Shown: piece by piece, positions 27,415-34,957 of the stretch
Numbering within the stretch: position 1 is the stretch's first letter
Layout of the letters: each line of letters opens with the position of its first letter
Assembly (NCBI RefSeq): GCF_916715725.1
Contig: NZ_CAKAPD010000009.1
Span: 20,479 to 84,478, forward strand
Origin: an uncultured Rothia sp.
GTDB lineage: Bacteria; Actinomycetota; Actinomycetes; Actinomycetales; Micrococcaceae
Reading direction: 5' to 3'
DNA: 64,000 nt
The notes under the pieces: model-generated
What the model was told of the DNA's origin: nothing
Databases searched by the model: none
The model's input: the letters and a program-made list of their open reading frames with translations, nothing else
Position numbers and translations under genes: made by a program

Positions 27415-27735
27415 ATGATTTTCATTGCCGTAAAGTTCCCCGTCAAGCCCGAATACGCCGACCAGTGGATTGAGAAGACCCGCGCTTTCACCGAGGCAAC
27501 CCGCGCCGAGGAAGGCAACAAGTTCTTCGAGTGGTCCCGCAGCATCGAGGACCCGAACGAGTTCGTTCTGCTCGAGGCTTTCAACGACGACGCAGCTGGC
27601 CCGCACGTGAACTCTGACCACTTCCAGCAGGCTCTGAAGGACATGCGCCCCATGCTGACCGCAACCCCGAAGATTGTTTCTCGCCTGGTTGACGGCGACG
27701 GCTGGGACGCTATGGGCGAGCTACAGATCGACTAG
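27415..27735 (+). CDS. Putative quinol monooxygenase (ABM domain)
   Basis: 106 residues forming a single dimeric alpha/beta-barrel (antibiotic biosynthesis monooxygenase) domain. It shows IFIAVKFPVKPEYADQWIEKTRAFTEATRAEEGNKFFEWSRS-type strand and helix order, then EFVLLEAFNDDAAGPHVNSDHFQQAL with the conserved His. Relatives such as YgiN oxidise quinols or act in redox stress. ATG 27415 follows CAAGGAG. It is monocistronic, with a long terminator after the stop. The substrate is unknown. Confidence 0.82.
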   Translation: MIFIAVKFPVKPEYADQWIEKTRAFTEATRAEEGNKFFEWSRSIEDPNEFVLLEAFNDDAAGPHVNSDHFQQALKDMRPMLTATPKIVSRLVDGDGWDAMGELQID

Positions 27736-27787
27736 TCTGCACCCCTACTCTGCATCTAAAATTGCATAGTTAGATACTGCATAAGTA

Positions 27788-27847
27788 GACGCCAAAGCGC
27801 CTCTCCTGCCTGTTCTATTGGACAGGTAGGAGAGGTGCTTTGGCGTG
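27788..27847. terminator. Long terminator after the ABM gene
   Basis: A stem of more than 20 bp with two or three mismatches: GACGCCAAAGC and CCTCTCCTGCCTGT pair with ACAGGTAGGAGAGG and GCTTTGGCGTGTC. A short loop lies near 27815-27820. Confidence 0.8.
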
Positions 27848-27996
27848 TCCGGTACCTGAACTTTTCCCCTTGATACGACGCGAATGGTACCGGTTTTCGA
27901 CTCAGCGAGTGCCTTGCGCGCATTTTTACCCTATTAACCCCTTAAAATGGATAGAGTATGCACACCTATCGATACCCATTCGCACAGGAGGCTTGA

Positions 27997-28809
27997 ATGA
28001 GCATCGCATCCCAGCCTCTTCCCGGCGCAGTCGCCGCTGAAGAGCACAACGACGTGGACCACACCTCTGTATCCCTCGCCGTATCGACCGTTATTCTGGC
28101 ACTGCGCCCCAAGGAAAACGAAATCCACCCGACCCTGTGGCTGCCGCTGGTTCGCCGCCTCCGCGAGCCCTATAAGGGCCAGTGGGCGCTGCCCGGCGGT
28201 CCGCTCAACCCGAATCTTTCCCTCGAAGAGGCAGCGGCTTCGACCCTGAAGCGCGCAACCAACCTGCAGCCCGGCTACCTGGAGCAGCTCTACGCATTCG
28301 GTGACGTTCTGCGCACCCCCGAGGCGCGTGCCGCCCGCGTTGTGGGCGAGCCCGAACCGGCACCCGGTACTGATCACGAGCGCGTGGTTTCCGTGGTGTA
28401 CTGGGCGTCGATTCCCGCCACCGAGGTCGAGAACACTCGCGTGCACGAGAACATCCGCTGGTTCCCGGTGGATGAGCTGCCCGAGCTCGCCTTCGACCAC
28501 AACGAAATCATTGAGTACGCGCTCTACCGCCTGCAGAACAAGGTGGAGTACTCGCGTATTGCGCACTCTTTCTTGGGTGAAGAGTTCACCCTGGCGCAGC
28601 TGCGTGAGGTGTACGAGGCGATTCTGGGTCGCACCCTGGATCCGGCGAACTTCCGACGCCAGATTGCGGCGTCGAAGTCGATTATTGACACCGGCCGCCG
28701 CGTGGAGGGCACCCGTCACCGCCCGCCGCGCCTGTACCGTTACAACGACGCTCAGGCGTACGCGGATGCGGGCCCGCTGGGCATGTACCGTGAACGCCAC
28801 GAGGCGTAA
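27997..28809 (+). CDS. NrtR-like regulator: degenerate Nudix domain plus winged helix
   Basis: 270 residues from ATG 27997, after CAGGAGGC. Residues 25-165 form a Nudix fold (WALPGGPLNPNLSLEEAAASTLKRATNL), but the catalytic box is broken: the REUxEExG core reads STLKRATN, so hydrolysis is unlikely. Residues 185-270 are a winged helix of the NrtR type (EFTLAQLREVYEAILGRTLDPANFRRQI, RPPRLYRY). NrtR proteins bind ADP-ribose or related nucleotides and repress NAD or sugar genes. No NAD-synthesis genes are adjacent, so targets must lie elsewhere, and another regulon is possible. A terminator follows. Confidence 0.82.
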   Translation: MSIASQPLPGAVAAEEHNDVDHTSVSLAVSTVILALRPKENEIHPTLWLPLVRRLREPYKGQWALPGGPLNPNLSLEEAAASTLKRATNLQPGYLEQLYAFGDVLRTPEARAARVVGEPEPAPGTDHERVVSVVYWASIPATEVENTRVHENIRWFPVDELPELAFDHNEIIEYALYRLQNKVEYSRIAHSFLGEEFTLAQLREVYEAILGRTLDPANFRRQIAASKSIIDTGRRVEGTRHRPPRLYRYNDAQAYADAGPLGMYRERHEA

Positions 28810-28876
28810 TAGCGTTTATTCTCGGACATTAGCCGCGTTGTATGCGCGCAGATTTAATGCCTAAGATTTAATACCT

Positions 28877-28916
28877 AAAAGGAGGGGCGGCACCGTGCGG
28901 TGCCACCCCTCCTTTT
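28877..28916. terminator. Terminator after the NrtR-like gene
   Basis: AAAAGGAGGGG and GGCACC pair with GGTGCC and CCCCTCCTTTT (28877-28916), with one bulge each side and a GTGC loop. Confidence 0.9.
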
Positions 28917-28987
28917 GTGTTCTCTAGTACTCTCCAGTGCTTTCTAGGGGGTATCGGTACTTGTCAGAAGGTTTTGCGGGAGGGTGT

Positions 28988-29017
28988 TTGACTCAGCACC
29001 CACACAGTTTCTATGCT
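28988..29017 (+). promoter_or_regulatory. Promoter of first ABC-F leader
   Basis: TTGACT (28988-28993) and TATGCT (29012-29017), 18 bases apart. The same pair (TTGACC, TATGCT, 18 bases) precedes the second ABC-F leader at 31133-31162, while bases between them differ, which supports a real promoter. Confidence 0.6.
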
Positions 29018-29145
29018 TGAGCCATCAGCTCTCTATCCATACTGCCCCGCCGTGGGGGTAACCTAAGGGGCTGAACGCAATGTTTGACCGAAGCCACCCA
29101 AGGCGCGACCGGGGCGGTATTCGGAATCTAGGAGGCATCAAAGAA

Positions 29146-29163
29146 ATGACCCACCGAGCATAA
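29146..29163 (+). CDS. Five-codon leader ORF (MTHRA) of the first ABC-F gene
   Basis: ATG ACC CAC CGA GCA TAA, with a perfect AGGAGG ribosome site 10 bases upstream (29130-29135). The whole block from ribosome site to stop is identical in the second leader (31275-31308), which is good evidence of selection. The stop codon forms the first bases of a hairpin arm that competes with a downstream terminator. Leader peptides on which drug-inhibited ribosomes stall control many antibiotic-resistance ABC-F and erm genes; this looks like that class. Transcription start is expected at about 29024, giving about 120 bases of leader before it. Confidence 0.6.
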   Translation: MTHRA

Positions 29164-29256
29164 GCCCGGATCCAACAACACCAGGTCAATGCGCTTTTAT
29201 GCGTCCACCCCACTACCCGGGCTTACGTGTACCTACAGACCGCGCTCGGGTTTTTT
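29154..29256 (+). promoter_or_regulatory. Transcription attenuator of the first ABC-F gene
   Basis: The terminator form is CCCGGGC (29216-29222) paired with GCTCGGG (29244-29250), followed by TTTTTT (29251-29256). In the competing form TAAGCCCGG (29161-29169) pairs with CCGGGCTTA (29217-29225), a perfect 9 bp that destroys the terminator 5' arm. CCGAGC inside the leader ORF (29154-29159) can also pair with GCTCGG of the terminator 3' arm. A ribosome on the MTHRA codons would cover these competing arms. Whether stalling opens or closes the gene must be tested. Confidence 0.6.
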
Positions 29257-29320
29257 CATGCCTTCACGCCTTCATGTGCGTTGGCAGGAATCCGAGCACC
29301 TACTCGAAGGAACTCGGCCC

Positions 29321-31108
29321 ATGTCACGTCACATTACACTCGACCATATTTCGTACGCACACCCGAGCCAGCCCCCACTTTTCACAGACCTTTCCGCGGT
29401 ATTCTCTGCGCCACTCACCGGGCTTATCGGCGATAACGGCGCCGGAAAAACTACCCTCTTCAGACTTATTCTTGGCGACATAAATCCTAGTCAAGGCACA
29501 ATCAGTACCCCACCGCGCATAGCGTACCTACCGCAAGATTTAGGGTTGAGTGGGCATCAGCATCTTGCTGATATTTTTGGAATTACAAAAATACTGCAGG
29601 CGCTTGATGCGCTGGAATCGGGCGACTATTCCCCCTGCCTTTACGACACCATAGGCGACGCCTGGGATATTGAAGAACGTACCCTCGCAGCCCTTGCCGA
29701 ACATGGTTTTGGTCCTGCCCTCACTACGACCGATACACAGGCCCGTCGCAACCTTCTGATGCGTCCCCTTAGCACCTTTTCAGGTGGCCAGACGGTCACA
29801 GCCGCACTCACCGCGCTTCTGTATTCAGACCCAGAGTTCATTCTGCTCGACGAACCGACGAACAACCTGGACTCCGCGGCGAAAGCCCAGCTCTTCACGA
29901 CACTGGAGGTGCTGCCCTGCCCGGCGCTCATTATCAGCCACGACCGCGATCTGCTGGAGCGCGTGAACGTGATTGCCGAGCTTCACGCCGACCGTCAGGG
30001 ACTGGCTCATCTGCGCCTCTTCGAGGGTAACTACAGCACATACCGGCAGGCACTGGACACCGAACAGCAGGCAGCTCAGCGTCGCGTGACCGAGGCGAAG
30101 AATGAGGCGCGTAAGGCTGAGCGTGAGCGTGCCGAGAACCAGATTAAGCTCGATCGCAACACTCGCCGAGGTCGCGAATTTGAGCGATCAAAGCGGAAAC
30201 CTGGCATGGCTATGGGCCTGGATAAGAACAGTTCAGAGCGCTCTGCCGGGAAACTTCACACAGCCCACGAAAGCATGGTGGCGGATGCGCGGGCGGCAGT
30301 TGGAGAAGCCCAAGAGAACCTGCGCGTGCAGGAGCGTATCTATCTGGAACTTGCTCAGGATGCGCTCCCACTGGGGCGGAAAGTACTGGAATTACATCGG
30401 GTGAAGAACGACTCTTGCGCGTCTACACCGCAGAGTGCCAACCTTAAGAATGCATACACCCAAAACACCGTTTCACGTGAAACACAACCTTATAAAGTTG
30501 ATTATCTGCTTCAAATCCAAGATTTTCCCGAGGTTCTTATCCTAACCGGACCCGAACACCTGCACATCACGGGAGCAAACGGCAGTGGCAAGACCATGCT
30601 TCTCAATGCGATAGCGCACGCGAATGACCCTGATTACCGCTCCCCAGTGCCGCCTGCATACCAAGTGCTCTACCGCCTGGACAACACCGCATACCTGCCG
30701 CAGCGCATCACCCTCGACCCGGAGCTCACCCTCCTTGAAACCGTACAGAGGGCGAATCCCGGTGCGAGCGAACAGCATCTGCGTGACCAGCTGGCGCGCC
30801 TGCTCTTCCGTCGCGAAAGCGTACATCAGCGCATTGGGGATTTATCCGGAGGTGAGCGCTTCCGTGCCGCGGTGGCGCAGGTGCTTCTGGCGGATCCGGT
30901 GCCGCAGCTACTCATATTGGATGAGCCGACGAATAACCTCGATATTTCCTCGGTGGATTGGCTGGTGCAGGCGCTCGAAGCATACACCGGCGCGCTCATC
31001 GTGGTGAGCCACGATGAGGATTTCTGCCGCCGCATCCGCATTGACCGCACACTCAACCTTTCAACAAAAACTCTCGGGAAGGAACCATTCAGGGAATCAG
31101 CACGCTGA
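29321..31108 (+). CDS. ABC-F family ATPase, probable ribosome-protection type (copy 1)
   Basis: 595 residues from ATG 29321; a GAAGGAA ribosome site sits in the loop of a small CCGAG/CTCGG hairpin. There are two nucleotide-binding domains and no membrane segments, as in ABC-F proteins that bind the ribosomal E site and displace antibiotics. NBD1 has Walker A GDNGAGKTT (37-45), signature FSGGQ and Walker B FILLDEPTNNLDS. NBD2 has GANGSGKTM, LSGGERF and ILDEPTNNLD. Between them is a charged interdomain linker (about residues 245-345; KAERERAENQIKLDRNTRRG), the part that reaches the peptidyl-transferase centre. The DNA encoding VSRET contains a parS-like palindrome. It is about 70-80% alike to copy 2 by eye. 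The drug range is unknown. Confidence 0.85.
   Translation: MSRHITLDHISYAHPSQPPLFTDLSAVFSAPLTGLIGDNGAGKTTLFRLILGDINPSQGTISTPPRIAYLPQDLGLSGHQHLADIFGITKILQALDALESGDYSPCLYDTIGDAWDIEERTLAALAEHGFGPALTTTDTQARRNLLMRPLSTFSGGQTVTAALTALLYSDPEFILLDEPTNNLDSAAKAQLFTTLEVLPCPALIISHDRDLLERVNVIAELHADRQGLAHLRLFEGNYSTYRQALDTEQQAAQRRVTEAKNEARKAERERAENQIKLDRNTRRGREFERSKRKPGMAMGLDKNSSERSAGKLHTAHESMVADARAAVGEAQENLRVQERIYLELAQDALPLGRKVLELHRVKNDSCASTPQSANLKNAYTQNTVSRETQPYKVDYLLQIQDFPEVLILTGPEHLHITGANGSGKTMLLNAIAHANDPDYRSPVPPAYQVLYRLDNTAYLPQRITLDPELTLLETVQRANPGASEQHLRDQLARLLFRRESVHQRIGDLSGGERFRAAVAQVLLADPVPQLLILDEPTNNLDISSVDWLVQALEAYTGALIVVSHDEDFCRRIRIDRTLNLSTKTLGKEPFRESAR
30470..30483. other. parS-like palindrome inside ABC-F copy 1
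   Basis: GTTTCACGTGAAAC is the 14-bp core of the bacterial ParB-binding site parS. With flanks it reads CGTTTCACGTGAAACA, 15 of 16 bases of the common consensus. It is in frame as V-S-R-E-T, in the variable stretch before the second ATPase domain. Confidence 0.75.
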
Positions 31109-31132
31109 ATCTTCTCCTACATGGGAGGGTGC

Positions 31133-31162
31133 TTGACCCGCCGCCCATATAGTTCCTATGCT
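31133..31162 (+). promoter_or_regulatory. Promoter of second ABC-F leader
   Basis: TTGACC (31133-31138) and TATGCT (31157-31162), 18 bases apart, matching the promoter before copy 1. It begins only 24 bases past the stop of copy 1, so each ABC-F gene has its own promoter. Confidence 0.6.
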
Positions 31163-31290
31163 TGAGCCATCAGCTCTCTATCCATGTTGCCCCACCACGG
31201 GGGTAGCTGGCGGAGCTGAACGTATCGTTTGGCCGAAGCCACCCAAGGCGCGACCGGGGTGCTCTTCGGAATCTAGGAGGCATCAAAGAA

Positions 31291-31308
31291 ATGACCCACC
31301 GAGCATAA
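31291..31308 (+). CDS. Five-codon leader ORF (MTHRA) of the second ABC-F gene
   Basis: It is identical in every codon and in the AGGAGG site (31275-31280) to the leader ORF at 29146-29163, although bases further downstream (31315-31390) are unrelated to copy 1. Conservation ends about eight bases after the stop, which marks the leader ORF and the first hairpin arm as the selected part. Confidence 0.6.
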   Translation: MTHRA

Positions 31309-31431
31309 GCCCGGACTCAGAAGAATTTTTCGCGCGCTCACGCAGCAGCTCTACGGACACGTTTCTACGTGTTCCAATCAGCGCGCACGCACCCGGGCAC
31401 AGGTACATCCACCGTTACGCTCGGGTTTTTT
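31300..31431 (+). promoter_or_regulatory. Transcription attenuator of the second ABC-F gene
   Basis: The arms are the same as in copy 1. GCCCGG (31309-31314) can pair with CCGGGC (31393-31398). CCCGGGC (31392-31398) can instead pair with GCTCGGG (31419-31425) ahead of TTTTTT (31426-31431). Between the first two arms sits an extra hairpin absent from copy 1: GCGCGCT/AGCGCGC (31332-31338, 31380-31386) enclosing GGACACG/CGTGTTCC. The competing arms are conserved while the spacer has changed. Confidence 0.6.
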
Positions 31432-31495
31432 CATGCCTTCACACCTTCACGTGCGCTGACAGGAATCCGAGCACCTACTCGAAGGAACTCGGCCC

Positions 31496-33238
31496 ATGTC
31501 ATTTCACATTACACTCGACCATATTTCGTACGCGCACCCGAGTGAGCCTCCACTTTTTGTGAACCTTTCGGCGGTGTTTTCGGCACCTCTGACCGGACTC
31601 ATTGGCGATAATGGTTGCGGAAAAACAACCCTTATGAGGTTGATTTTGGGCGATTTGACCCCGGATTCCGGTTCTTTGGCGGTGCCGGAGCGCATGGCGT
31701 ATCTGCCTCAGGATTTGGGTCTGGATCGGGAACAGACCCTCGCCGAGCTCTGTGGAATCTCCGAGATTCTGTGGGCACTGCAGGCAGTGGAATCCGGCGA
31801 ATACTCCCCCGAACTCTACGACACTATTGGCGATAACTGGGACGTTGAGGAGCGCACCCTCACCGCCCTGGCCACCTACGGGTTCACCCCGGGGACCCAG
31901 GTGGACCGCGATAACCCCGATACCGTTCGCGCACTCTTTGCCCGCCAGATGCACAGCTTCTCCGGTGGCGAGGCGGTCATTGCCGCACTTGCCTCACTGA
32001 TGGTTTCTGACCCCGAGTTCATTCTGTTGGACGAGCCGACCAATAACCTAGACTCTGCGGCGAAGGCTCAGCTCTTCACGGCACTGGAAGCGCTGCCCTG
32101 CCCGGCGCTCATTATTAGCCACGACCGCGACCTATTGGAGCGCATGCACGTGATTGCGGAGCTTCACGCCGACCGGCAGGGGCTGGCTCATCTGCGCCTC
32201 TTCGAAGGCAACTACAGCACCTACCGCCAGGCGCTGGACACCGAACAGCAGGCAGCTCAGCGTCGCGTGAGCGAGGCGAAAAACCGGGTACGTTCTGCGC
32301 ACCGTGAGTGGGTGCATGCGCAGGAGATTATTTCGAAGAACATGGCGCAGGTGTGGAAGGACGACCAGCCGGATACGATTCTTGCCCTCGCCAAGGATGC
32401 CTCACGGCAGGCGGCGGCGAAGCTTCGAGTTCTGCGCGTCGGCAAGCAGGAGCAGGCTCAGGAGGAATACCAGAACGCGCAGAATGAGGTCCGCGTGCAG
32501 GAGAAAATCTATGCCGAGCTGAGCCAACAACCCCTACCCGCGGGACGTAAGGTGCTGGAGCTGAGCAGGGTTGATTCTCGCTGTGTTGACTCTCGGGTTT
32601 CACGTGAAACATTTGCCATTCAGCAACCCACCAAGGTTGATTCTCTGCATATTTCACCCGCCGGGGCTGATAGCGAGAGCCAGCAGGGAACCCCGGCGGA
32701 ACGCCCCGAGCACCTGATTCTCAGCGGCCCCGAGCACCTGCGCATCACCGGCGCAAACGGCAGCGGCAAGACCACCCTCCTTGAGGCAATTGCCCACGCC
32801 GGCGACCCGGAGTACCGCTCCCCCGTGGAGCCCGCCTACCGCGTCGAGTACTGCATCGAGGGGGCGTACATTCCTCAGCGCATCACCCTCGACCCGGAGC
32901 TCACTCTTCTGCAGAGCGTGCAGCGGGCTAACCCTGGCGTGAGCGAACAGCATCTGCGTGACCAGCTGGCGCGGCTGCTTTTCCGTCGCGAAAGCGTGCA
33001 CCATAAGACCAGTGAGCTCTCCGGTGGTGAGCGGTTCCGCGCCGCGGTGGCGCAGGTGCTTCTGGCTGACCCTGTGCCGCAGCTGCTCATGTTGGATGAG
33101 CCGACGAATAACCTCGATATTTCTTCGGTGGATTGGCTGGTGCAGGCGCTCGAAGCCTATACCGGCGCGCTCATTGTGGTGAGCCATGATGAGGATTTCT
33201 GCCGCCGCATCCGCATTGACCGCACGCTGGCGCTCTAG
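31496..33238 (+). CDS. ABC-F family ATPase, probable ribosome-protection type (copy 2)
   Basis: 580 residues from ATG 31496, again with GAAGGAA in a CCGAG/CTCGG hairpin. NBD1: Walker A GDNGCGKTT, signature FSGGE, Walker B FILLDEPTNNLDS. NBD2: GANGSGKTTLLEAIAHAGD, LSGGERF and MLDEPTNNLD. The linker (about 245-325) is shorter and different from copy 1 (REWVHAQEIISKNMAQVWKDDQPD). Because the linker decides which drug is displaced in this family, the two copies may differ in spectrum. The ATPase domains are nearly identical over long stretches, so the pair arose by tandem duplication including the leader. It carries a parS-like site at the same place as copy 1. Confidence 0.85.
   Translation: MSFHITLDHISYAHPSEPPLFVNLSAVFSAPLTGLIGDNGCGKTTLMRLILGDLTPDSGSLAVPERMAYLPQDLGLDREQTLAELCGISEILWALQAVESGEYSPELYDTIGDNWDVEERTLTALATYGFTPGTQVDRDNPDTVRALFARQMHSFSGGEAVIAALASLMVSDPEFILLDEPTNNLDSAAKAQLFTALEALPCPALIISHDRDLLERMHVIAELHADRQGLAHLRLFEGNYSTYRQALDTEQQAAQRRVSEAKNRVRSAHREWVHAQEIISKNMAQVWKDDQPDTILALAKDASRQAAAKLRVLRVGKQEQAQEEYQNAQNEVRVQEKIYAELSQQPLPAGRKVLELSRVDSRCVDSRVSRETFAIQQPTKVDSLHISPAGADSESQQGTPAERPEHLILSGPEHLRITGANGSGKTTLLEAIAHAGDPEYRSPVEPAYRVEYCIEGAYIPQRITLDPELTLLQSVQRANPGVSEQHLRDQLARLLFRRESVHHKTSELSGGERFRAAVAQVLLADPVPQLLMLDEPTNNLDISSVDWLVQALEAYTGALIVVSHDEDFCRRIRIDRTLAL
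32597..32610. other. parS-like palindrome inside ABC-F copy 2
   Basis: GTTTCACGTGAAAC, with flanks GGTTTCACGTGAAACA (15 of 16 to consensus). It encodes V-S-R-E-T at the position homologous to the copy in the first ABC-F gene, 2.1 kb away. Confidence 0.75.
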
Positions 33239-33320
33239 GGTTCCGCGCCCAACCCCGCGGGCAACTTCTGAATACAACAAACGGGTGCCCAGCACCTCCG
33301 AATGTGGAGGCGCCGGGCAC
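33219..33320 (+). repeat. 103-bp direct repeat, left copy
   Basis: It starts in the last codons of ABC-F copy 2 (ACCGCACGCTGGC, encoding RTLAL-stop) and runs through a hairpin region to GGAGGCGCCGGGCAC. It matches 34938-35040 with only a handful of differences. The hairpin here (GGTGCCC/GGGCACT) is less perfect than in the right copy and lacks its outer AACG/CGTT pairs. Confidence 0.85.
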
Positions 33321-33375
33321 TCACCATGGCAGCAGTCGGGACACATTCACCCAACTTCGCAGACCGCCTACTATT

Positions 33376-33406
33376 TATGTAACAAATCATCCTCGATAGT
33401 TACATA
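33376..33406. promoter_or_regulatory. Palindromic operator candidate before the AlbA/GHKL gene
   Basis: A perfect inverted repeat, TATGTAAC (33376-33383) and GTTACATA (33399-33406), with a 15-base spacer in an AT-rich stretch 76 bases before the start codon. The gene product ends in a winged helix, so autoregulation through this site is a natural guess. Confidence 0.45.
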
Positions 33407-33481
33407 TTTGTCACTAAAACCCATCTTATTTGTAATTAATGTCCCGCATGAGGCCCAAAATGTCACTCCAGGAATTACAAT

Positions 33482-34957
33482 ATGTACATGTATACGCCTG
33501 AAGAACTAACACAAACACTCAACGAGCTACGGCTTCTAGGCAGAGACAGCCTGACCGTAGAGGTTAAATCAGCCCACATGGGTTACCCCTCTTCCGTGGC
33601 GGAAACTATCTGTAGCTTTGCTAACCTTCCCGACGGAGGCACAATCATATGCGGTGTCGACGAATCTCAGGAGTTTGCACCTGTAGGTGTTTATGATGTT
33701 GAAGATTTGCGGGCAAAGATTATTGATGCTGCTCAAAATCTTAAGCCAAAAATCGTAGTAGAAACCGACGATATAACTTTGGATGGCCATCAGCTGCTCA
33801 TCGTAACCGTTCCGGGTCTGCCGGTGCAGGAACGTCCCTGTTTCAAAGGTAATATAGCCTACCAGCGACTCGGAGACGGCGACTACCCAATGGATGGCTA
33901 CGCGCTCAGTCTAATGTACGCGCAGCGCCACAAACCACACAATGACCTACAATCAATTCCCAACACATCCAGTGAAGATTTGGACAAATCCTACACCGAG
34001 GATTTCCTACACCAGGTGCGTCTTTCCTCAGCGCGTCTACGTAATGACTCCGACGCGGAGATCCTACGCAAACGCAACGTCATTGATGCCCATGACGAGT
34101 TGACCTTAGCCGGGCTATGCGCCCTGGGTGATTACCCGCAACAATTCTATGCTGGGGCGAGCGTTATTGGCATAGTGTCTACAAGCGGCAACACCCGCAA
34201 TGATGACCGTTTTCGAAGCGAAGGCCCTATTCCCGCCATGCTTGAAGATACCCTTGCATGGCTTATACGCAACATTAAGAACCGCACCGTCACAGCTCCC
34301 AATGGTGCGGGGCTCATCGATCAGCCAGAAATCCCCCTGGTCGCTCTCCGTGAGTTCGTGGCTAACGCACTCGTCCACCGGAGCTATGAACGGGATGCAT
34401 CCGGAAAATTTATACAGATTTTTATCAAACGCGGCCGTATTGAAATCATCAGCCCCGGCGGTTTTTGGGGTATCCTGCCGAGTCAGGTAGGCATCGTGCA
34501 TCGCCCCGCGGCTGTAAACGAGGCGCTCTATGCTATCTGCCAGAACATTCGTCTCAGTGACGGTCACCGACTAATCGAAGGCGAAGGCGGCGGTATCCTA
34601 GCTGCACAACAGGCCCTGGTTGATGCCGGGTTGCGTAAGGCGCATATTATCGACGAGGGTATCCAGGTACGCGTCATTATCTACCGCCCTGCCGATAACA
34701 CGCAGCCTACGAGCATAATGGAGGTATCCTCGCCTCCTCAACGTGCTGAGATACCGGAAAATCTATCCCCCACGGAATCCCAGGTGTACGTTGCTTTGAC
34801 CCGTGGACCCGCTACCGTCGCTGATATCGCGGAAAACACCGAGTTGAGTACACGGCAGGTACGTTACGCGCTACCCAAGCTAATCCAGCGAGGTTTGGTA
34901 GAGCAAAAAGCACGTTCGGGACGCCGCGGTTTGGTGTACCGCACGCTGGCTCTCTAG
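33482..34957 (+). CDS. Schlafen AlbA_2 / GHKL-ATPase / winged-helix regulator-like protein
   Basis: 491 residues; ATG 33482 (or 33488) follows AGGA. Residues 15-130 are an AlbA_2 (Schlafen-like) domain: TVEVKSAHMGYPSSVAETICSFANLPDGGTIICGVDE. Residues about 275-400 resemble the HATPase_c_4 domain (REFVANALVHRSYERD, RIEIISPGGFWGILP, ILAAQQALVDAGL). Residues 430-490 form a winged helix (ATVADIAENTELSTRQVRYALPKLIQRGLVEQ). COG2865-type proteins of this plan are often linked to mobile DNA, stress or phage defence, but their function is unsettled. The gene is richer in A+T than its neighbours, lies between two copies of a 103-bp repeat, and ends with the same RTLAL-stop codons as ABC-F copy 2. Confidence 0.82.
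   Translation: MYMYTPEELTQTLNELRLLGRDSLTVEVKSAHMGYPSSVAETICSFANLPDGGTIICGVDESQEFAPVGVYDVEDLRAKIIDAAQNLKPKIVVETDDITLDGHQLLIVTVPGLPVQERPCFKGNIAYQRLGDGDYPMDGYALSLMYAQRHKPHNDLQSIPNTSSEDLDKSYTEDFLHQVRLSSARLRNDSDAEILRKRNVIDAHDELTLAGLCALGDYPQQFYAGASVIGIVSTSGNTRNDDRFRSEGPIPAMLEDTLAWLIRNIKNRTVTAPNGAGLIDQPEIPLVALREFVANALVHRSYERDASGKFIQIFIKRGRIEIISPGGFWGILPSQVGIVHRPAAVNEALYAICQNIRLSDGHRLIEGEGGGILAAQQALVDAGLRKAHIIDEGIQVRVIIYRPADNTQPTSIMEVSSPPQRAEIPENLSPTESQVYVALTRGPATVADIAENTELSTRQVRYALPKLIQRGLVEQKARSGRRGLVYRTLAL

Noticed and set aside
31158..31562. Open frame starting MLEPSALYP in the second ABC-F leader
   Set aside because: The first nine codons are shared with the first leader, but there the frame ends after 17 codons, and the ATG overlaps the conserved -10 box, so it is unlikely to be on the mRNA.
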